NCBI GenBank assembly: GCA_934717855.1
Contig: CAKUZI010000004.1
Coordinates: forward strand, 124,001 to 188,000
Source of the DNA: an uncultured Candidatus Melainabacteria bacterium
GTDB taxonomy: Bacteria; Cyanobacteriota; Vampirovibrionia; Gastranaerophilales; Gastranaerophilaceae
Reading direction: 5' to 3'
Length of the DNA stretch: 64,000 nt
The notes under the pieces are model-generated. The model did no database searches. It was not told the DNA's origin and saw only the letters and a program-made list of their open reading frames with translations. Positions 44,018 to 53,500 of this stretch are shown here, one piece after another (within the stretch, counting starts at the first letter, position 1; each line of letters opens with the position of its first letter). A program made the translations under genes and the position numbers.

Positions 44018-46342
44018 TTATTTTACTTCGTTGCTTTTTGTTTTTGGAGCTACTTCGTATGTTTTGATTGAGCGTTTGCCGGTTAAACGTTTCATAAAGT
44101 CATAGTATTTTCTTGTAAAGCCGGTTGCTTTTTCTTGTTTTTCTTCCAATGCAAGAAGTTGATCTCTTGAATGAGTTCCAACAGGAACACCTACTGATTT
44201 TCTTGTCAACCATTCGCCGATTGTTGTGTTTGTCAATGTAATCCAGCTCATTCCGAATAGTGATTGGTGGTACTGTTTGCTCAATGTTGTGTTGAACAAG
44301 TCAATCAATAATGTTTGGTAGAACAATCTTGAACCTTCCTGAACAAATCTTTCTTTGAATTTAGTTTTTGCGCCTTCAACATCGTTACCGTTTGATTTCA
44401 ACATAACCATGTTGTAGTTATCTGTCATCAAGAACCAAATAGTTGCGGCAAGTGCTGCGGTTTTTGCAATGTTAGAAAGTTCGCTGTTTGAAACATTTGA
44501 CATTGTATCAACGTTGAAAGCTTTCAATGTATTATCTGTTACATAATCGTGGAATTGTTTTTTGGTAATTTTACCTTCAGCATATTTATCTGCCATATCT
44601 TTGATATTATCAACACTCTTTGCTAGAGCGGAAAGTTCATCCGGCTTTTTAGCTGCCACTTTTGGTGCGCTTTTTGAGAATAATTTTACGACCATTTCTA
44701 CTGCGTCATTCGCCATTTTGTATGGTAAAGTTCCATATTTCCAGATGAATTTGAATGGGGCTAATACAAAGTTTACAGCTGGTTTGATTTTTTTATCTTT
44801 TTTCCCTAAACTTACTGAACCATCTGCATTTGTTGATGTTTTTGCAACTTTTTTATATTTTTCTGCAAGAGCAGTGAAGCCGTTTTCTTCCAATACTTTT
44901 GTAATATTTTCAAATTTGTCTTTTGAAATTTTGTAATCTTCAATTTGAGTTAATTTGTTGTAATGGTTTTTGAAGAAGCCGGAGAATGATTTCCAAGCAT
45001 TGTCGACTGCGGAGATTTTTCTAGCTCCTTTTATTGCAAATCCGCCGACAATAATTGTACCAACAGCTTTACCAACAGTTCCAATTGACAATAAAGGCTT
45101 TTGAACATTTTCTTTATCAGCTTTTTCTTTTTTCTCTGTGGCTTTAAATGACAAATCCGGTTTAATTTGAGCTTCCGGAGCGTGATTTTTTTCGTTCTCT
45201 TTACGAGCTTCTTCCGGTGTTAATCTTGTAATATGTTTCCCGTTAATTACACGTGAAAATGCTTCTGTTGTAAGGGTTGTCAATGCTGTCATCAACATAA
45301 TACCCATTTTAGAATTGTTAATGTATTTGTTCAAAGCACCTAATGTAACAAGCGTAATATATGCATTAAAGCCAATTCTTGCCATTTCTTGGTTAAAACG
45401 AACTTTTTGTTCATGAGTTGCTGAATTTTTGTCGTCATCCATCATTCTGGACAAGTTGTATGCATCGTTTGCCAAGAAAATTGCAGGTGGCAAACCTGAA
45501 ACAAGTCTGTTTAAAGAGCGTTCGTGTTTTGTATCATAATTTCCTGTTTTAGGGTCAAACATTTTTACAGAACGTTCAAACATTTTTGCAGATTTTTCGT
45601 TGTCAGGTAAATTTTTAATACTTCCCATTGTTTCAAAAAGTCCGCGCAAAGAGTTTGTTTCAGCATCTATTTTAGAACGTTGTCTTATATTTTGAAATAA
45701 AGGTTTTTGTAAAGTATTTTGTGCCCAGTTTTTGAACGGTTTAATTTTACCAATTAATTCTACTGCTCCGTTTAGAATATCTGCTGGCAAAACTTTTACA
45801 GGATAAATTAAACCATCCCAAATTAATTGAGGAATTGTTTTTTTCTTAAATGAAATTTTGTCCCCGTCAATTTTAACCATTTCGGAGGTCAAATTGGATT
45901 TTTTGGCGTGTTCTAATAATTCTTCACCAATGGAAGATTGAATAGAATTGCCAAATTTATCTTTTGTAATTCCTAAATATTTTTGAGAAAACTGTTTAAA
46001 CTCGTTAATACTGTATGTTCCTGCGTCTTTATATCTAGGAGCAAATCTCAATGCCAAACCTGTTGCTAAAAGAGCTCCCACTGTATAAAGAAGAGGTTTC
46101 ATTTTATCTTCTTTTTGGCGTTTGGTTGCTGCTTTTTGCGGTTGAGTTGTCGCAACTGTTTCCCCCTTAAAAGAAAGACCTTTAAAAGATAAATCGTTTA
46201 GATTACTTTTTAAAGGTCTCTCGTTTATTAAATTTTTTGAAGACAAGAACTCGGAAGAATGAGGAACTCGACTAGGGGACAGTGCTCCCGCTGATTTGTG
46301 TCGTTGTTTCACGGTATCATACGTTACATTTCCTACTATCAT
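44018..46342 (-). CDS. Large membrane protein of unknown function, SFKG motif
   Basis: I do not recognise this 774-aa protein. It starts at ATG 46342, fixed by GGAAGGA eight bases upstream. Residues 51-60 are a doubled LSFKG. Probable membrane or hydrophobic segments are PLLYTVGALLATGLALRF (about 84), GIMLMTALTTLTTEAF, IGTVGKAVGTIIVGGFAIKG and TAALAATIWFLMTDNYNMVM. Two regions resemble each other: MIDGLIYPVKVLPADILNGA-like and FIWKYGTLPYKMANDAVEMV, which suggests an internal duplication. The C-terminus is soluble and basic. It is probably a lineage-specific envelope protein. It is convergent with the autotransporter gene. Confidence 0.78.
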   Translation of the reverse strand: MIVGNVTYDTVKQRHKSAGALSPSRVPHSSEFLSSKNLINERPLKSNLNDLSFKGLSFKGETVATTQPQKAATKRQKEDKMKPLLYTVGALLATGLALRFAPRYKDAGTYSINEFKQFSQKYLGITKDKFGNSIQSSIGEELLEHAKKSNLTSEMVKIDGDKISFKKKTIPQLIWDGLIYPVKVLPADILNGAVELIGKIKPFKNWAQNTLQKPLFQNIRQRSKIDAETNSLRGLFETMGSIKNLPDNEKSAKMFERSVKMFDPKTGNYDTKHERSLNRLVSGLPPAIFLANDAYNLSRMMDDDKNSATHEQKVRFNQEMARIGFNAYITLVTLGALNKYINNSKMGIMLMTALTTLTTEAFSRVINGKHITRLTPEEARKENEKNHAPEAQIKPDLSFKATEKKEKADKENVQKPLLSIGTVGKAVGTIIVGGFAIKGARKISAVDNAWKSFSGFFKNHYNKLTQIEDYKISKDKFENITKVLEENGFTALAEKYKKVAKTSTNADGSVSLGKKDKKIKPAVNFVLAPFKFIWKYGTLPYKMANDAVEMVVKLFSKSAPKVAAKKPDELSALAKSVDNIKDMADKYAEGKITKKQFHDYVTDNTLKAFNVDTMSNVSNSELSNIAKTAALAATIWFLMTDNYNMVMLKSNGNDVEGAKTKFKERFVQEGSRLFYQTLLIDLFNTTLSKQYHQSLFGMSWITLTNTTIGEWLTRKSVGVPVGTHSRDQLLALEEKQEKATGFTRKYYDFMKRLTGKRSIKTYEVAPKTKSNEVK

Positions 46343-46491
46343 ATTTTTAGTCCTTCCCAACATATATTTTTTACTGAACAAAAATTTTTGACAAGTGCAT
46401 GCGAACAAAAAGTTTACAATATTTCATAATTAACCAATTTTGTTATATTACGAAATGTAAAGATGAATTTAAAAATGGCTCAAACCCAGAT

Positions 46492-46595
46492 ATAATGCCT
46501 CTATGCTATGCTGGCTTGGGCGGGGGATTATAGCAAGTTTTTCGGCCTTTCTGTTTTAATATTTATGTAGGTGTACAAACAAGAAAGGTGTAGTA
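46492..46595 (+). promoter_or_regulatory. Promoter and G-rich leader of the 363-aa gene
   Basis: TATAAT at 46492-46497 with a weak -35 (TTTAAA at 17 bp) is followed by a long leader. It contains an unusually G-rich stretch (GGCTTGGGCGGGGGATT) between TGCTAT and ATAGCA, which can pair, and then AGTTTTTC. It could be an attenuator. The ribosome-binding site GAAAGGTG ends the leader. Confidence 0.45.
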
Positions 46596-47687
46596 ATGTC
46601 AATAGATGCAGTAAGAAATTATTCAATTGGACTTCAACAAACTCCCAAAGCAAGTTTGAAATCGCAACAAAGTTTTACTTCAAATTCTGAAGTTGATGAA
46701 GAAAAATCAAATGCTACAAAATATATGATAGGTGCAACAGCATTAGCAGCTGTAATCGGACTAGGAGTTGCCGGTTATAAAGGTAAACTTGGTAAAGGTA
46801 TTCAAAAATTTTTAGGTGGTGCAGAAAATGCTGTAAAAGATGGTGCTCAAAATGTAGGAGGAAATGTAGCGAAAAAGAAATTTGTTGATGGTAAAGAATA
46901 TACAGGTTTTTGGGGAACTAAAAAAGCTAAATTAACTTATGAAAATGGTTATATTGTAAAATCAGAATTAGCTGATGGAACAGTTAAAGTTTATGGTCGA
47001 GATGCCAATGGTTTTGTTGATAGTGTTTCTATTACTAAACCAAATGACTATACTTTAAAGATATACAAAGAAAAAGATGGTTCTATTTTGATGTCTAAGT
47101 ATATCCCAAATGGGAGTCCTAGTTTTAAATTAGCATCAGGTAGACAAGTTGAAAGCGGTAGTATTTGGTATGACACTAAAATTACTCCAGATGGTAAGTC
47201 TCATAAAATTAAAATTGAACAGTATAATTTGGCAAGTAAAAACTATAAAAATGGTAAAGAAATCGCTCTTCGTAGAGAAATAGATTTAGCAACAGAAGAA
47301 ACTAAAACTTTTAGAAGAACCAAAGATTCCATTTGGTATCCATCAGCCAAAGGACACAAAGTAATTAATGGTAAAAAGTTTTCAGTTATATACGATAAAG
47401 AAGGAAAAATTGAATACGCTCATCATACATTATACAATCCAAAAACTAACACAATAACAAGAGAATACTATAAAATGCAAGACGAGAAATTAGTTCCTTG
47501 GCGTACTGATCAAATTGATAAAAAAACAGGAAATATGCTTATACGTTATGAAGATGGTCATATGATCTTGGATTTAAATAATAATATTTCTAAAAATGGT
47601 CGTTGTCATAGTGGTTATTTAGAAGAGCATGACATAGAAAAAATTAAGCAAACTATTGCAGAAAAAGGTTTCAATTTTAATGTATAA
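46596..47687 (+). CDS. Membrane-anchored protein of unknown function, YD-like repeats
   Basis: I do not recognise this 363-aa protein. After a polar N-terminus (MSIDAVRNYSIGLQQTPKAS) there is one membrane helix (YMIGATALAAVIGLGVAGY, about 44-63) and a small-residue region. The rest is beta-rich with short repeats such as LTYENGYIVKSELADGTVKV, YGRDANGFVDSVSI and YKEKDGSILMSKYIPNG. These recall MORN or RHS-type strands. It could be an outer-surface or inner-membrane-anchored structural protein. It has its own promoter and terminator. Confidence 0.75.
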   Translation: MSIDAVRNYSIGLQQTPKASLKSQQSFTSNSEVDEEKSNATKYMIGATALAAVIGLGVAGYKGKLGKGIQKFLGGAENAVKDGAQNVGGNVAKKKFVDGKEYTGFWGTKKAKLTYENGYIVKSELADGTVKVYGRDANGFVDSVSITKPNDYTLKIYKEKDGSILMSKYIPNGSPSFKLASGRQVESGSIWYDTKITPDGKSHKIKIEQYNLASKNYKNGKEIALRREIDLATEETKTFRRTKDSIWYPSAKGHKVINGKKFSVIYDKEGKIEYAHHTLYNPKTNTITREYYKMQDEKLVPWRTDQIDKKTGNMLIRYEDGHMILDLNNNISKNGRCHSGYLEEHDIEKIKQTIAEKGFNFNV

Positions 47688-47703
47688 AAATTAAAAATTG
47701 TAG

Positions 47704-47740
47704 GGTGGAGAAAACAAAAAATTCTCCACCTTATTTTTTT
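47704..47740 (+). terminator. Rho-independent terminator of the 363-aa gene
   Basis: GGTGGAGAA (47704-47712) pairs with TTCTCCACC (47722-47730), followed by TTATTTTTTT, 17 nt after the stop. Confidence 0.88.
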
Positions 47741-47790
47741 GCATAAAAACTTATGTATCCAAAATTTTAGAATTTGTATAAATATATTTA

Positions 47791-47944
47791 AACTTGTCCT
47801 CTCTCCGAGGAAGAGAGCTAGAGAGAGGGGTTGGTTAAATAAAAATACCACTAATTTCGGAGAGGTGAAATAAATCTCATGTCCTTCCTTAAGATGAGGA
47901 TATGAAGTAATAAGCTTTTTGCTTTGTCATTCTGAGCGATTAGC
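47791..47944. repeat. Intergenic REP-like hairpins
   Basis: CCTCTCTC (47798-47805) and GAGAGAGG (47821-47828) form a hairpin with the sequence CGAGGAAGAGAGCTA between them. At 47925-47944, TGTCATTCTGAGCGATTAGC matches 34907-34926 at 18 of 20 bases. Both lie in the noncoding gap between convergent genes and look like dispersed palindromic sequences. No gene is seen here. Confidence 0.5.
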
Positions 47945-47952
47945 TTTAAACT

Positions 47953-48753
47953 TTACAATTCCTTGATTATCTCAAGTACTAACGACTTAAATTTTGCTTT
48001 AGCTTTGTTAGCAGAATCAATAACTTCTTCGTGTGAAAGTTTTCCGCTTGTTTCTGAACTAGCCGGATTTGTTATACAACTTATTCCCAAAACGTCTAAT
48101 CCGCAATAATTTGCAACGATTGCTTCCGGGACGGTTGACATTCCGACAGCGTCTCCGCCTAGTTTTCTAATCATTTTAATCTCAGCAGGAGTTTCGTAAC
48201 TTGGACCTGAATTTGCCCAATAAACTCCTTCTTGCAAAGTAATTCCTTGTTTTACGGCACATTTTTCTGCTAACTCAATCAAGTGTTTTTTGTAAACCTC
48301 TGTCATATCAGGAAATCTTTCTCCTAAATTGCTATCATTAGGCCCGATAAGAGGGTTTGCTCCCATATTATTAATATGGTCTGTTATTAGCATTAAGTCA
48401 GCAGGTTTATAACTTTCGTTTACCGCTCCTGCTGCGTTAGTCAGGATAAGTGTTTTAACCCCCAATGCTTTCATAACTTTTACCGGATAAGTTATCTCTT
48501 GCATTGTGTGCCCTTCATAAAAGTGGTTTCTTCCTTGCATCATGACAACATTTTTATTGTTGATTTTTGCAAAAACAAGTCTGCCTTTATGCCCTTGTAC
48601 TGTTGATTTTATGAAATTAGGAATATCATTATAAGATACTGCTATGTCACAGTATTCATCTGCCAATTCGCCAAGTCCAGAACCAAGTATAATACCAATT
48701 TCAGGCTTGAAATTTTCTGTTTTTTCGTTAATAAATGAGATGCTGTTTTCCAT
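47953..48753 (-). CDS. punA: Purine nucleoside phosphorylase (PNP-I family, PunA type)
   Basis: This 266-aa protein cleaves purine nucleosides with phosphate to base and ribose 1-phosphate. Signatures are EIGIILGSGLGELADEY at the N-terminus, VQGHKGRLVFAKI, MMQGRNHFYEGHTMQEITYP, LILTNAAGAVNESY and the substrate-binding segment VGMSTVPEAIVANYCGLDVL with ITNPAS. The length is that of the trimeric PNP class (guanosine/inosine). MTAP-type enzymes are related, but the motifs fit PunA better. It starts at ATG 48753. It may be co-transcribed with the small gene upstream only by read-through of a terminator. Confidence 0.94.
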   Translation of the reverse strand: MENSISFINEKTENFKPEIGIILGSGLGELADEYCDIAVSYNDIPNFIKSTVQGHKGRLVFAKINNKNVVMMQGRNHFYEGHTMQEITYPVKVMKALGVKTLILTNAAGAVNESYKPADLMLITDHINNMGANPLIGPNDSNLGERFPDMTEVYKKHLIELAEKCAVKQGITLQEGVYWANSGPSYETPAEIKMIRKLGGDAVGMSTVPEAIVANYCGLDVLGISCITNPASSETSGKLSHEEVIDSANKAKAKFKSLVLEIIKEL

Positions 48754-48785
48754 AATTTACCCCTAAATACATAATTGATTTATAC

Positions 48786-48819
48786 ACAAAAAGGCACAAG
48801 CCCATAATGTCTTGTGCCT
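48786..48819 (-). terminator. Rho-independent terminator of the 80-aa gene
   Basis: On the minus strand, AGGCACAAG and CTTGTGCCT (48819-48811 and 48800-48792) form a 9-bp stem followed by TTTTTGTG. Confidence 0.85.
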
Positions 48820-48832
48820 AAATAGAATTTTC

Positions 48833-49075
48833 TTAACCTACTAATCTGTCTTCATCTGCTTCAGCAGCTTTTACCATAATAGCGTGCTCAACAGGGTTTT
48901 CTTTTTTGTAAGTAGTGTCAAAATTTTCTTCAAAATTGAAATCATCATGAGCTTTTTTAGCTTGATTTTCATCAACAAGCTTTTTTGCAAGTTCTGCAAT
49001 TTCATACACTAATTTGTATCTGTTATCAGTGTTATCGTTTAAGTCCCACGCGATTTTAATTATTTGATCCATCAT
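48833..49075 (-). CDS. Small conserved-looking protein of unknown function
   Basis: I do not recognise this 80-aa acidic protein. It begins MMDQIIKIAWDLNDNTDNRY (two consecutive ATGs, either may be used). It has a helical middle (KLVYEIAELAKKLVDENQAK) and ends PVEHAIMVKAAEADEDRLVG. GAGG lies 11 nt before the first ATG. It has its own terminator, so it is very probably a real gene. It lies divergent from the MCE gene. Confidence 0.68.
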   Translation of the reverse strand: MMDQIIKIAWDLNDNTDNRYKLVYEIAELAKKLVDENQAKKAHDDFNFEENFDTTYKKENPVEHAIMVKAAEADEDRLVG

Positions 49076-49174
49076 AAGTTAATAAACCTCACTTTTATTT
49101 TATATATTTATAGTATAATACAAAAACTTTTTTGGCAAGTAGCAAAAAAACATTAGTTGATGTATAATGACGGC

Positions 49175-49810
49175 ATGAAAATTTTCAATGGAATGCATAA
49201 ATATGTGTGGTTTGAATTTGCAATATGGTTTTTAATCCTTAGTGTTTGTGTTATAGGCTTGCGAATTCACAATTATCACAAGGAGAAGGCTCTTGTTACA
49301 TATCAAATTTTTATGCCTGATGTTGATGGACTTGTTGTAGGTTCTCCTGTAAAATTTATGGGGGTTCAGGTAGGTTATATTGAAAAGATAAAAATTGTTC
49401 GAGAAGAGGTTTATATAAAAGTAGTTATTACGGATAAAGAAGTAACTCTTCCGAAAGGTTCTGTTGCGACAGTTGAATTTAACGGGATGGGAGGTTCAAA
49501 ATCATTAGAAGTTTATCCGCCTACGCAAGAGAGTTTGGCTGTAAATAAATTGATTGTAGTGCAATCTCCGACAAGGCTTAATGATGCTTTGGGATTGTTA
49601 AGCGAAATGTTTGATAAAATTGATTCTATTACTACAAGAATGTCAGTTTTTGCAAAAGAAACGGGCGTTGAAAATATGAACACCGGAGTAAATATTGACG
49701 AAATTCAGTCAAATATGAATGTTTTTGATAAAATAGTGAAAAAAGTTTCTGATATTAATGATAAAGGAGTTGAAAAAGATGAACAAAGCAAAAGTGAGAG
49801 TAATCAATAA
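49175..49810 (+). CDS. MCE-domain (MlaD-like) lipid-transport protein
   Basis: This 211-aa protein has one N-terminal membrane anchor (VWFEFAIWFLILSVCVIGL). A single MCE domain follows: YQIFMPDVDGLVVGSPVKFM, GVQVGYIEKIKI and GSVATVEFNGMGGSKSLEVY. A helical tail comes after. MCE proteins form hexameric rings in the periplasm that shuttle phospholipid, and cyanobacterial and plastid homologs are of this short type. No MlaE or MlaF gene lies beside it. ATG 49175, 49160 and TTG 49157 are all in frame without a good ribosome-binding site; a TATAAT at 49163 would favour the inner ATG. Its 3' end overlaps upp by 32 bp. Confidence 0.87.
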   Translation: MKIFNGMHKYVWFEFAIWFLILSVCVIGLRIHNYHKEKALVTYQIFMPDVDGLVVGSPVKFMGVQVGYIEKIKIVREEVYIKVVITDKEVTLPKGSVATVEFNGMGGSKSLEVYPPTQESLAVNKLIVVQSPTRLNDALGLLSEMFDKIDSITTRMSVFAKETGVENMNTGVNIDEIQSNMNVFDKIVKKVSDINDKGVEKDEQSKSESNQ

Positions 49811-50429
49811 TCCTGTAGTTCTTTTGAATTTGTGTACTATGCGCGATAAAAATACTGATAGTCAGGGTGTTAGAATTGCAACAAGAAAAATTACCAGATG
49901 TCTTTTGTATGAGGCTTCTAAAAATTTACCGTTGGTGGATAAAGAAGTCACTACTCCTTTAACAACATTTACTACAAAAACGGTTGATCCGAATATTAAT
50001 TTGATAATTTCGCCAATTTTGCGTGCAGGGCTCATTTTTACGGATGAAGCAATTGATATTCTTCCGCAGGCATGTATTAGGCATATTGGGATGTATAGGG
50101 ATGAAAAAACGCTAAAGCCGGTTTGGTACTACAATAAAGTTCCGATGGATGCTCCAAATCCTGAAAATTTTTATATTTATATTACAGATCCAATGCTTGC
50201 AACCGGTAATTCTTTGATAGAAGCAATAAAACTTTATGCAGATAAAGGAATTCCAATTGAAAATATAAAAGTTATTTGTATAATCGCAGCACCACAAGGT
50301 ATTGAAAATATTCAAAAACATTATCCGGATATTGAAATTATTACCGCTGCAGTGGACGATCACTTGAACGAAAAAGGATATATCGTTCCGGGCATGGGTG
50401 ATGCTGGAGATAGAATTTTTAATACATAA
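49779..50429 (+). CDS. upp: Uracil phosphoribosyltransferase
   Basis: This 216-aa enzyme makes UMP from uracil and PRPP (pyrimidine salvage). It starts at ATG 49779 with AAAGGAG upstream, inside the end of the MCE gene. Signatures are PILRAGLIFTDEAIDILP, HIGMYRDEKTLKPVWYYNKV, the PRPP-binding loop YITDPMLATGNSLIEAIKL and the uracil-binding end VPGMGDAGDRIFNT. All are standard for Upp. The overlap suggests co-transcription with the MCE gene, without an evident functional tie. Confidence 0.96.
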   Translation: MNKAKVRVINNPVVLLNLCTMRDKNTDSQGVRIATRKITRCLLYEASKNLPLVDKEVTTPLTTFTTKTVDPNINLIISPILRAGLIFTDEAIDILPQACIRHIGMYRDEKTLKPVWYYNKVPMDAPNPENFYIYITDPMLATGNSLIEAIKLYADKGIPIENIKVICIIAAPQGIENIQKHYPDIEIITAAVDDHLNEKGYIVPGMGDAGDRIFNT

Positions 50430-50523
50430 ATTCAAAAATTGTCAGAGTCATAAATATTTAAACATATTTGGCAGTATGCGCTGAAACTTTTGTGTTGATA
50501 TGTCGGCAATTCAATTTACATTG

Positions 50524-53500
50524 TTATTTGCTTATAATCGCAAGTTTTGAGCCCACTTTATATTCTTGTTTATTAACTTGAGAATATGGGTTTGAAACGA
50601 AGTTGTATTGAGGATTATACATTGTTCGTTTGCCTGTAAAACTTGGTTGATAGTTGTTTATGCTATATAAAATCAATGTTGAATCTTTGAATGAAATTGG
50701 ACTTCCGTTTGGATTAACAATTTGGTTATATTCGTTCACCTTGTAAATAGTATTGTCATTTTTGTCTGCATTCTTAAATTCAATACCTTGTTTTAATTCG
50801 CATTTCAAACCGGCTTTTCCGCCAAAGCCTTCATTTAGGTCAATGTTATTCATTGTTAATCTAGCGGGCTCATAATATTTGTCATAATCGTGGTTAAGCC
50901 CTGCTGTGTTGAATACAGAAACAGTCATTCTTCCGTCAGGACATTGTCTTAAAAGCGCAGAAACTTTTGTTTCCCCATTTTCTCTGTGATTAATACCTTT
51001 TGAATGATCAAGTTCGTCATTATAAATATTTTTTTCAAATTTTGCAGTTTGTTCTTTTAAAGCAAATGGAGTTCCGGAGTTCAACGGTTCAAGTTCTGGA
51101 CGTTTTCTCAATGCATATTGGTAATCCATATTGTCTTTGAAAACTTTTACAAAGTTTTTAAATTCTTTACTTGACGGATCTGCCCATTCGTTGTGAATTA
51201 CGTTTCTGTTTTGTAGGTAAATATTTTTTGTTGTTGTTTCGTAGCCAGTAGAACCTAATTCGTCACCTGCAAACAAAGTAGGATTCCCTGTCAATGCAAC
51301 TAAGAATTTTGTTTGTCCCAAAAGTTTTGACATTGCAGGGTCAATAATTCTATGCATTGTTTCATTTTTTAAATTAGTTCTTTCTTCTTGGCTGAGACGT
51401 CTGTCAGAATTTGGTTCTAAATAATCCATTTCATTAAGAACAATATCTAGAGCGATATTGTAGTCTTTTGTACCAAAACCGTCTGCTTCAATTGTTTTTC
51501 CTTTGTAGCTTCCGTTTGCAAGATTTTCGATTGCTTCAAGCATTTTGCCATATACATAATCTTTGCGTTCTTGGCTTAAACCAATTCGTTCTTTGGCTTT
51601 TCCCATACCGCTAATGATTGATTCGCCTTTTGCAATAGCAATCGGGCTGATACGATCGTAATTAAAATGTTCAACTGCTTCATTGCTTGGAGTGTCGCCG
51701 TAGCCCATTCCGTGTAGGATTTTATATGCTCTGCGACGATAATCAAAGTTAGCAGGGTCTGTAAGATCTGAATATACCAATCCCATATCCATTGCAAACC
51801 CCTCTAATGCTCTGCATTTATCGTGGTTGCCTGCAAATGTGTATGTGTACATTAGAGATTCAAGAGGTTCTGAATTTAAGAAATCGCCATCACCGACTAA
51901 TTGCTGTAAAATTGCTAAACTTTGTTCTGTACCTCTTTCTACGCCATTTTCATCTGCAAATAATTTACCAAAAATACCTGTCAAACTTGATGAAAAATAA
52001 GTGTAGTTTGCAGTTGTAGTAAAGCCTGCTTCATTTATTAATTTCCTTACAGCTTCTTTTGCGTCACCATATCTTGAACCGGATTTTGCTCCGTAACCTC
52101 TTTTGAATATATCGCCTTCATCTGTTACTTCTGCTGCGATGTAAGCATCAGGATGATACTCTTTTACCGCGTCTGTAAATTTAGACCAGAATTTAATAAT
52201 TTGGTTCCAAGTGAATTCAAAATCTGTTTTTCCATTTCTAACAGATTCAATATCACCAATATCTTTAGTTGCGTCAATTCTCCAGTCCAAACCTGCTTGA
52301 GTTCGGTCAACAATCATTTCAGCTAATTTAAAACTGTTTGCGTTTGTACCTTTGATTGATTGGTACAAAGCTTTTTCAAGTTTTTCTTTAGATGAACTGT
52401 CTATTTTATTAATATTACTTTTTAATTTTTTAACAACAGAAATCGCTTCATCTTCAGGACTTTCGGCAATAATCCCCATCCCTGCAAGTGAAGTCTTTTT
52501 CAAATCATTGTAATTATAAGAAATTTCTCCGGTTTTTTCGTTATAAGAAAAATCTGTTTTTGGAGCTACACCTTTAATAATCGCAAAACGAGCAATTTCG
52601 GCTGTTAATAACGGAATTACATATTTCCCAAATTCGGTCGTATTTCCTGATTTGTCATGAAGTTTGTTGTTTTCAGGAAGTTTCGCGTCAATTTTTGTCA
52701 AAATTTCATTTGCAAGATTTGCCATTTCGCCTGTATACATTTTGTCGGTAAGATTGTACGCTCTTTCGTATTCCGGCATGACGTGAGGATTTTTAGCTTT
52801 GAATAAGTCAAACCTAGGAACTCCAATCTGATTTTCACTTGTAGCTCTTTTGGAAATGTATGAAGAGCCTAAAACGCCAATAATATCGTCACCGACTTCA
52901 ATAGAATCGAGCGGTAAATCCATTAAACCTTGAACAACTGCTTCTTTGTATGAATCTACAGTGTCAGTACCTAATAGGCTGTAAGAACCATTAATAACGT
53001 TTCTAACAATTTTTTCTGAAACATTTAGGTCTTTAGGTAAAATTTTCCCATCTTTTTGGTGGTTAATTGTTTCAAAGATTTCGTGGACACTTTTGTTATC
53101 AATATTTTTCAAATGTTGTGCAACATTAAGATTTAAAATATCATTTGTTTTTTTAGTCCAATATTTTGCGGAAGAAATAGCATAGTCTTGAACTTCCATA
53201 TTTTTTTGTTTAAGTAATCTAATTTTTTCGTCACGAATTCTTGGGTCTACAATGTTTCTCAATGCTTGAGTGTCTGCATGTGACGGAACAAAATTTAATT
53301 TTGCAATATCAGGGTTTGCATCCCAAGTGTAGAAACCGCTTTCATGTTTTCCATCAAGCCCAAAGTATTCAAATTGTGCTACGGCTCTTGTTGCTTCTCC
53401 GCTTTTTAAATCAAGGCGTTTGTCTGCGCTGACGCTCTTGTTGTAGTCGCTAAGAAGTTTTATGTTTTTCTTGTATGTTTCAGGATTGATTGGAAAACTG

